Assembly (NCBI GenBank): GCA_002418185.1
Contig: DIDN01000099.1
Location: forward strand, 1 to 19,943
Length of the DNA stretch: 19,943 nt
Origin: Deltaproteobacteria bacterium UBA5799
GTDB taxonomy: Bacteria; Desulfobacterota; GWC2-55-46
Direction of reading: 5' to 3'
Under the pieces are notes generated by a model that was not told the DNA's origin, did not search any database, and worked only from the letters and a program-made list of their open reading frames with translations. Positions 15,133-19,943 of this stretch are shown here, piece by piece. Position 1 is the stretch's first letter, and each line of letters starts with the position of its first letter. Position numbers and translations under genes: made by a program.

Positions 15133-17229
15133 ATGACATACTTCGTCTTCTGCATACACAACCACCAGCCGGTCGGGAATTTCGACAGCGTTATCGAGGA
15201 AGCATATCAAAATTCGTACTGGCCCTTTCTCGAGGCGCTCTCAAGGCACCCGGAGATAAAGCTCTCGCTCCACAACACCGGGTTTCTCCTCGACTGGATG
15301 GCCGAGAGGCACCCTGAGTACATCGAGCTCCTGAGGGGGATGGCGGCATCAGGGCAGGTCGAGATAATGGGCGGGGGATATTACGAGCCTGTCCTGTCGG
15401 TAATACCCGAGGTAGACAGGCTCAGGCAGGTTGCCATGTTCTCCGAGAGGATAGAGGAGCTTTTCAGGGTAAGGCCCAGGGGCATATGGCTTGCGGAGCG
15501 CGTCTGGGAGCCGACGCACCCGAGCATAATAAGGGGGGCCGGGCTCGAATACCTGGTTGTCGACGACTACCATTTCGTGAAGGCCGGCCTTGAGAAGGAC
15601 GAGCTCGGAGGCTATTACACTACCGAGGACCAGGGCAATCTCATAAAGATATTCCCCGGGAACGAGGCCCTGAGATACCTGATACCTTTCAAGCCTGTCG
15701 AGAGCTTCGAGGAGTACATGCTCTGCATCAAGAACGGCTTTTTCAGGCGCGGGAACGCCGCCATATACGGCGACGACGGCGAGAAGTTCGGGGTTTGGCC
15801 GGGCACCCGGAAGTGGGTCTTCGAGGACGGCTGGCTCGAGAGGTTCTTCGAGGCGATAGAGCGGAACCTCGACTGGATAAGGCCCTCGACCCTCGGCGGG
15901 TATCTCGACCGCGAGGAGCCGGTCGGGCATACGTATCTCCCGAATACTTCCTACATGGAGATGGGCGAGTGGGCGCTCTCGGCAGGCGCGTCAAGGGAAT
16001 ACATGCGCGTCATAGAGGAGCTTGACAGGCTCGGGGAGACGGGCGGGAGGCTCAGGAGGTTCCTGCAGGGCGGCACCTGGAGGAACTTCCTTGCGAAGTA
16101 CCCGGAGTCGAACTGGATGCACAAACGCATGCTCATGGTAAGCAGCGAGCTTAAAAGAGGGCCGCGCGGCGAAACCCAAAGGAGAGCAGCCGAAAGGCTC
16201 TTGTACCAGGCGCAGTGCAACGACGCATACTGGCACGGGGTCTTCGGAGGGCTCTATCTCCCGCACCTCAGGACCGCGGTCTACGAAAACCTCATCCTTG
16301 CCGAGGACTCGGTCCTCGGGAAGCCCAAGAAAGCGGTGGATATATCCGCCTCAGACCTGGACGCGGACGACCACGAGGAGGTCATTGCAAGGTCCCCGGA
16401 CCTGGGCATTTTCCTGAGCCCCTTTAACGGCGGCGCGGTCTTCGAGCTCGACTACCGGCCCGGAGGCGTGAATTTCCAGAATACGCTCACGAGGTACCAG
16501 GAGGGCTATCATTACAAGCTCGAGGCCTCGGGGGGCGGAGGCGAGAACGGCGGGGCCAAATCCATACACGAGGTCGTGAAGGTGAAGGAGGAGGGGCTTC
16601 TCAACTATCTCAGGTACGACCGGGGCCGCCGGGCGTCTTTCATCGACCACTTCCTCGACGAGGGGATTGCCCTTGACGACTTGTACTCGCACACGTACCG
16701 GGAGCTTGGGGATTTCGCCTGGAAGAAGTACGAATTCGAGTTGTTCCCGGACAGGGTAGTCATGCATAGGGCGGCAGCTGCCTATGGCGCCGGGTGCACT
16801 GTCAGAAAGACGCTCTCGATGGACGGCGGCAACGCATTCAAAATGAGCTACGAAGTGGTTGGCGCGGAGGCTCCGAACGGCTTTTTCGGTGTCGAGCTGA
16901 ATCTCATCCTCCCGGCCTGCGACGGGCCCCTCTGCCGGTACGAGTCGAACGCGGACCTGGGTGGCGGCGGCATAGGCCTCGGGAGCAGGGGGAGAACCGA
17001 AGGGGTCGAGTCCCTCCGGCTCGTAGACTCGTGGAAGGGTGTCGCCCTTTCGATAGAGACCGACAGGCCCGCTACTCTCCTCAGGCACCCCGTGCATACG
17101 GTATCCCTCTCAGAGGGCGGCTTCGAGAAGATATACCAGGGCTCGTGCCTGCTTTTCCTTTTCCCTTGCAGGGGAGGCGACGGTCTTGCACCGTCCTTCA
17201 GGCTTTCGGTCGAGGGGCTTTCAGGGTAG
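15133..17229 (+). CDS. GH57 family 4-alpha-glucanotransferase / alpha-amylase-like enzyme
   Basis: A 698-aa glycoside hydrolase family 57 enzyme acting on alpha-1,4-glucans such as glycogen or maltodextrins. The five GH57 conserved regions are visible: HNHQP (9-13), the GGGYYEPVLSVIP region, WLAERVWEP with the nucleophile Glu122, YGDDGEKFGVWP with the acid/base Asp214, and YMEMGEWAL. Glu122 and Asp214 fall almost exactly where Thermococcus litoralis 4-alpha-glucanotransferase has Glu123 and Asp214. The C-terminal half (about 380-698) is the beta-rich DUF1925/DUF1926-type region. There is no signal peptide, so it is cytoplasmic. ATG 15133 is used; an in-frame TTG at 15121 would add four residues but crowds the ribosome-binding GGGGGT. 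Neighbours do not reveal a glycogen cluster. Transferase versus hydrolase activity cannot be settled. Confidence 0.92.
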   Translation: MTYFVFCIHNHQPVGNFDSVIEEAYQNSYWPFLEALSRHPEIKLSLHNTGFLLDWMAERHPEYIELLRGMAASGQVEIMGGGYYEPVLSVIPEVDRLRQVAMFSERIEELFRVRPRGIWLAERVWEPTHPSIIRGAGLEYLVVDDYHFVKAGLEKDELGGYYTTEDQGNLIKIFPGNEALRYLIPFKPVESFEEYMLCIKNGFFRRGNAAIYGDDGEKFGVWPGTRKWVFEDGWLERFFEAIERNLDWIRPSTLGGYLDREEPVGHTYLPNTSYMEMGEWALSAGASREYMRVIEELDRLGETGGRLRRFLQGGTWRNFLAKYPESNWMHKRMLMVSSELKRGPRGETQRRAAERLLYQAQCNDAYWHGVFGGLYLPHLRTAVYENLILAEDSVLGKPKKAVDISASDLDADDHEEVIARSPDLGIFLSPFNGGAVFELDYRPGGVNFQNTLTRYQEGYHYKLEASGGGGENGGAKSIHEVVKVKEEGLLNYLRYDRGRRASFIDHFLDEGIALDDLYSHTYRELGDFAWKKYEFELFPDRVVMHRAAAAYGAGCTVRKTLSMDGGNAFKMSYEVVGAEAPNGFFGVELNLILPACDGPLCRYESNADLGGGGIGLGSRGRTEGVESLRLVDSWKGVALSIETDRPATLLRHPVHTVSLSEGGFEKIYQGSCLLFLFPCRGGDGLAPSFRLSVEGLSG

Positions 17230-17290
17230 ACCTCCCCTGCCGCACTGTGGTAAAAAGGAACGAGCAAAAAGCCAGTGGAGGCCGCTTACT

Positions 17291-17824
17291 ATGACCGTGT
17301 CCCCGACAGTTGCCGGGAAGATAAAGGCCGTGAAGCTTGCCATCTTCGACGTGGACGGAGTGCTTACCGACGGGCGGATAATCTTCGACGCGCACGGGAC
17401 CGAGACGAAGTTCTTCGACGTCAAGGACGGGCACGGGATAAAGCTCCTCATGCGCTCCGGGGTCGACGCCGCCATCATAACCGCGAGGGAGTCGAAGGTG
17501 GTGCAGCTCCGTGCCGAGGACCTGGGCATCTCGCTCGTCTACCAGGGCATGAAGGACAAGAAGGCGGCGCTGGAGAACATATCGGCGCGGACGGGCCTTC
17601 CCCCCTCGGCAATGGCGTATATGGGCGACGACATAATCGACCTGCCTGTTCTCAGGAGGGTCGGTTTTTCCGCCGCCGTCTCCGATGCCGTCCAGGAGGT
17701 AAAAGAGGCGGTGGATTACGTTTCAGGGAGGCCCGGAGGCAAGGGGGCCGTAAGGGAATTAGCCGAGCTTATCATCAAGGTGCAGGGCAAATGGGACGAT
17801 GTGATGAGCCAATTCCTGAGGTAA
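17291..17824 (+). CDS. kdsC: 3-deoxy-D-manno-octulosonate 8-phosphate (Kdo-8-P) phosphatase KdsC
   Basis: KdsC removes phosphate from Kdo-8-P, giving Kdo for the LPS inner core. It is a compact, cap-less HAD phosphatase (C0 type), normally tetrameric. Seen in the 177-aa protein: motif I FDVDGVLTDG with nucleophile Asp20 and Asp22, FFDVKDGHGIKLL, motif II IITARES with Thr64, the lysine region QGMKDKKAAL, and motif III GDDIIDLPV with Asp113/Asp114. The start ATG 17291 is fixed by TGGAGG at 17276-17281; the frame is open upstream to 17186 inside the GH57 gene but lacks homology. It precedes lptCAB as in many Gram-negatives, though kdsD is missing and a GH57 gene takes its place. Confidence 0.95.
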   Translation: MTVSPTVAGKIKAVKLAIFDVDGVLTDGRIIFDAHGTETKFFDVKDGHGIKLLMRSGVDAAIITARESKVVQLRAEDLGISLVYQGMKDKKAALENISARTGLPPSAMAYMGDDIIDLPVLRRVGFSAAVSDAVQEVKEAVDYVSGRPGGKGAVRELAELIIKVQGKWDDVMSQFLR

Positions 17825-17883
17825 GCTGCCCAGGATTTCAAATATGGCGACTCACAGGGACTCCAGCCTGCTTCGAACCGCCA

Positions 17884-17892
17884 CCCCCCCCC
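17884..17892 (+). repeat. Nine-base C homopolymer in the kdsC-lptC gap
   Basis: A run of nine C lies 60 bases after kdsC and about 43 bases upstream of the -35 of the lptC promoter. Such tracts can vary in length by slippage. It is outside any gene and outside the core promoter, so an effect is uncertain. Confidence 0.6.
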
Positions 17893-17934
17893 GAAAGCCC
17901 CCATCCGGACTACCCGATTTACAGGACAAAGGCC

Positions 17935-17963
17935 TTTACAGTATTATTTCCCGATGGTATAAT
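17935..17963 (+). promoter_or_regulatory. Near-consensus sigma70 promoter upstream of lptC
   Basis: TTTACA (17935-17940; 5 of 6 matches) and a perfect TATAAT (17958-17963) are separated by exactly 17 bases in a notably A/T-rich patch. Transcription should start near 17970, giving a leader of about 78 bases before lptC. This would let lptCAB be expressed separately from kdsC, as with the internal lpt promoters known in E. coli. Confidence 0.75.
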
Positions 17964-18047
17964 TTTTGCTATACATGCCCGTTAATTCAACAATAGGTTG
18001 CAAGCAGTTGAAATATTTCGTTTTTACTGGCTGTCGCTTGCTTGCCC

Positions 18048-18608
18048 ATGAACCGTAAGATAAGGGCCGCGCTTTCGGCCTTCATAGTCCTCTCTGTCGT
18101 GGGCCTCATTGCCCTGGTCTCCATCCATTACAAGACCAGGGAACTGCCCCGGGAGGACTTCGTGGAGGACGAAAGGGTGCAGGTAAGCATAGACAGGATA
18201 CATTACTCCGGCACCAAGGACGGCAGGGTCGAATGGGAGCTCGACGCCAGGTCGGCCAGCCGCTCGAGGGACGAGGACCTGACCCTGTTCGAGGACGTCA
18301 GGGCGACCTTTTACGCCGGTGACGGCTCGTCATACACGCTTACGGCCAGGGAAGGGAGCCTCCGCGAGCTTTCGGGCGAGATAGGCGTCTCCGGCGACGT
18401 GGTCATAGAATCGGGGGAGGGATACGTCCTTCGGACCGACAGCCTCAAGTACCTCATAAACGAGAAGGAAGTATCGACGCCCGACCGGGTGACCGTCGCT
18501 TCCGAAAGACTGGATCTTGAAGGCACGGGCTTTACGGGACTTATCGAGTCCGGTGAGTTCCGCCTCCTGAGGGACGTAAAGGCGGTCTTCAGGGACTCGC
18601 GAATATAG
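18048..18608 (+). CDS. lptC: LPS export ABC transporter periplasmic protein LptC
   Basis: LptC is a bitopic inner-membrane protein that passes LPS from LptB2FG to the LptA bridge. The 186-aa product has one N-terminal transmembrane segment (about 8-26, AALSAFIVLSVVGLIALVSI) after a basic MNRKIR, then a periplasmic beta-jellyroll domain with the family-like pattern YSGTKDGRVEWELDARSA, LFEDVRATFY and LTAREGSLRELSGEIGVSGDVVI. Identity rests on this pattern and on its place directly before lptA and lptB. ATG 18048 is preferred over TTG 18042; no strong Shine-Dalgarno sequence is visible. A strong promoter lies upstream. Confidence 0.88.
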   Translation: MNRKIRAALSAFIVLSVVGLIALVSIHYKTRELPREDFVEDERVQVSIDRIHYSGTKDGRVEWELDARSASRSRDEDLTLFEDVRATFYAGDGSSYTLTAREGSLRELSGEIGVSGDVVIESGEGYVLRTDSLKYLINEKEVSTPDRVTVASERLDLEGTGFTGLIESGEFRLLRDVKAVFRDSRI

Positions 18609-18619
18609 GGAACCTCATA

Positions 18620-19171
18620 ATGAATTTCAAGGCAGGGCTGCCGCTCGTTGCCGCGGCCCTAATAGCTCAGGCGGCCTTTTCAGAAGCCGCGCCGAAAAGG
18701 GACGAGGGCGCCGCAAGGAGCCCGGTAACGGTGACATCGGATACGATGGAGGCCAGGTCCGGCGAGGGGACGGTCGTCTTCAGGGGCAACGTCGTAGCTG
18801 TCGAGGACTTCACCCTCTGCTCTGACGAGCTCCATGTCGTGTACGGCGAGGGGAACGACATAAAGAGCATAGAGGCGTCCGGGAACGTAAGGATTTTCCA
18901 GGACCGGAAGTCCTCGACCTCCGAGCGGGCCGTGTACGACCGCAACGAGCGGGTGATAGTCCTTACAGGCGAGCCGCACCTCAGGCAGTGCTCCGACTCT
19001 GTACGGGGCGAGAAGATAACCGTCTACCTGGACCAGGAAAACGCCCTTGTCGAGGGCGGAAACGGGGGCAGGGTCAGGGCTGTCATAATGCCCAATGGCA
19101 AGGACTGCCCGGAAAAAGCCGCACCGGAGAAACCCCTAAGTGAAGAAGCTCTCTGTAACGGGACTCGTTAA
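18620..19171 (+). CDS. lptA: LPS transport periplasmic protein LptA
   Basis: LptA oligomers form the periplasmic beta-jellyroll bridge for LPS. The 183-aa precursor has a Sec signal peptide (about 1-23: MNFK, a hydrophobic stretch, then FSEA before AP) followed by an OstA/LptA-type domain: VTVTSDTMEARSGEGTVVFR, GNVVAVEDFTLCSDELHVVY, IEASGNVRIFQ and AVYDRNERVIVLTG. AGGGA at 18607-18611, overlapping the lptC stop, serves as the ribosome-binding site. The last ten codons overlap lptB, so the C-terminal end is shaped by a second reading frame. Four cysteines (18840 region, CSD, CPEK, CNG) are unusual for a short LptA but no pairing can be assigned. Confidence 0.9.
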   Translation: MNFKAGLPLVAAALIAQAAFSEAAPKRDEGAARSPVTVTSDTMEARSGEGTVVFRGNVVAVEDFTLCSDELHVVYGEGNDIKSIEASGNVRIFQDRKSSTSERAVYDRNERVIVLTGEPHLRQCSDSVRGEKITVYLDQENALVEGGNGGRVRAVIMPNGKDCPEKAAPEKPLSEEALCNGTR

Positions 19172-19862
19172 GGCCTTCAAGAAGCGGAGGGTCGTCGACG
19201 GCGTAAGCCTCGATATCGGGCCCGGCGAGATCGTGGGCCTCCTCGGCCCGAACGGCGCTGGAAAAACGACCACCTTCTACATGATAGTCGGGCTCGTTGC
19301 CCCGGACGAGGGGAGCGTCTCCCTCGGCGACAGGGACATCACCGGCCTGCCCATGTACGAGAGGGCCAGGCTCGGCATAAGCTACCTGCCGCAGGAGCCC
19401 TCGGTCTTCAGGAAGCTGACGGTAGAGGAGAACGTAAAGGCCGTCGTCGAGTACATGGACATCCCGAGGGCCGAGCAGGACGCGAGGCTCAAGGAGCTCC
19501 TCGAGGAACTCGGGGTACTGCATATCGCGAAATCAAAGGCATACGCCCTTTCAGGCGGCGAGAGGAGGAGGGTGGAGATAGCCCGGTCGCTCGTAAACTC
19601 CCCGGCGTTCCTCCTTCTTGACGAGCCCTTCTCGGGCATAGACCCGATAGCGGTCGGCGACATCCAGGACATAATGCTCGACCTCAAGAAAAAGGGCATA
19701 GGCATACTGGTCACGGACCACAACGTGGGCGCGACCCTGGGCATCTGCGACAGGGCCTACATAGTCGGCTCGGGAAGGCTCCTCAAGGCCGGCACCCCGA
19801 CCGAGATACTCGACTCAAGGCGCGTGAGGGAAGTCTACCTCGGCGACAGGTTCAGGCTTTAA
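19140..19862 (+). CDS. lptB: LPS export ABC transporter ATPase LptB
   Basis: LptB is the cytoplasmic ATPase dimer of the LptB2FGC complex that powers LPS extraction. The 240-aa protein shows Walker A GPNGAGKTT (36-44), Q-loop Gln85 in YLPQEPSVF, the signature LSGGERRRVEIAR (138-150), Walker B LLLDEPFSGIDP with Asp161/Glu162, and switch His194 in VTDHN. The SYLPQEPSVFRKLTVEEN stretch is typical of LptB rather than LivF-like ATPases. The start is GTG 19140, 32 bases inside lptA, with GGAG about 10 bases upstream; this implies translational coupling. The window ends 81 bases later, so the usual downstream neighbour (often rpoN) is not seen. Confidence 0.97.
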   Translation: MKKLSVTGLVKAFKKRRVVDGVSLDIGPGEIVGLLGPNGAGKTTTFYMIVGLVAPDEGSVSLGDRDITGLPMYERARLGISYLPQEPSVFRKLTVEENVKAVVEYMDIPRAEQDARLKELLEELGVLHIAKSKAYALSGGERRRVEIARSLVNSPAFLLLDEPFSGIDPIAVGDIQDIMLDLKKKGIGILVTDHNVGATLGICDRAYIVGSGRLLKAGTPTEILDSRRVREVYLGDRFRL

Positions 19863-19865
19863 CAA

Positions 19866-19943
19866 GGTTGCTGGAAGAACCTGGGGGAAACTTTCTGTAG
19901 AAAGGTTTCCCCCAGACCCCCTTCAAAGACTTTTAGTTCCTGA
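19866..19943 (+). repeat. Palindromic dispersed repeat, copy C (runs to window edge)
   Basis: Starts 4 bases after lptB with ggttgctgga. The stem is 19881-19896 with 19899-19915: 16 pairs around a gt loop with one bulged G. It is followed by agacccccttcaaagacttt and ttagttc, matching the minus-strand reading of copy B almost base for base. It diverges after ttagttc, so the central hairpin may be absent or lie beyond the window. Its position right after a stop codon suggests an additional terminator-like role. Confidence 0.85.

Noticed and set aside
17186..17290. Longer start for kdsC overlapping the GH57 gene
   Set aside because: A good Shine-Dalgarno sequence at 17276-17281 and family length point to ATG 17291.

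Overview
The window is a dense, almost entirely plus-strand bacterial region with 18 recognisable protein-coding genes. There are no RNA genes, CRISPR arrays, transposase genes or phage genes that I can see. It starts in the conserved transcription/translation operon: nusA, a ylxR-L7Ae fusion, infB, a DUF503 (ylxP) gene, rbfA, an nrnA-type DHH phosphoesterase, truB, rpsO and pnp. An M16 zinc peptidase and an orphan OmpR-type response regulator follow. After a terminator come a glcD-glcF pair (FAD and Fe-S subunits of a 2-hydroxyacid oxidase), a GH57 alpha-glucan enzyme, kdsC, and lptC-lptA-lptB. Kdo synthesis (KdsC) and the Lpt genes mean that the organism of the right-hand part is a diderm bacterium with lipopolysaccharide.

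Composition is not uniform. From about 3140 to the end, isoleucine is mostly ATA and arginine mostly AGG in an otherwise GC-rich background; 12 of the first 15 Ile codons of pnp are ATA. From 1 to about 2620, ATA is nearly absent (I count 1 of about 26 in nusA) and Arg is mostly CGN. The segment 2630-3040 is different again: very GC3-rich, with no ATA. The switches fall inside infB, one near its low-complexity linker and one in the most conserved part of its GTPase domain. The left end may therefore come from a different genome, through assembly chimerism or homologous recombination. The right-hand part resembles Desulfobacterota/Nitrospirota-type genomes in gene order and codon habit, but I cannot place it firmly.

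Regulatory layout of the right part: a probable terminator follows rpsO; an intrinsic terminator follows the response regulator, and its T-tract overlaps a sigma70-like promoter for glcD. A near-consensus promoter (TTTACA-N17-TATAAT) lies between kdsC and lptC. The rpsO and pnp leaders contain hairpins where autoregulation is known in other bacteria.

The most unusual non-coding signal is a family of palindromic intergenic repeats. Two copies form an inverted pair around a separate 20-bp perfect hairpin after glcF (14886-15078), and a third follows lptB at the window edge (19866-19943). All four stem differences between the first two copies are compensatory, so hairpin symmetry has been kept while sequence changed. 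A different inverted-repeat element (4367-4490) sits between infB and ylxP. I found no clear new multi-gene system; the genes are known families and the second-look items are the infB mosaic and the repeats.
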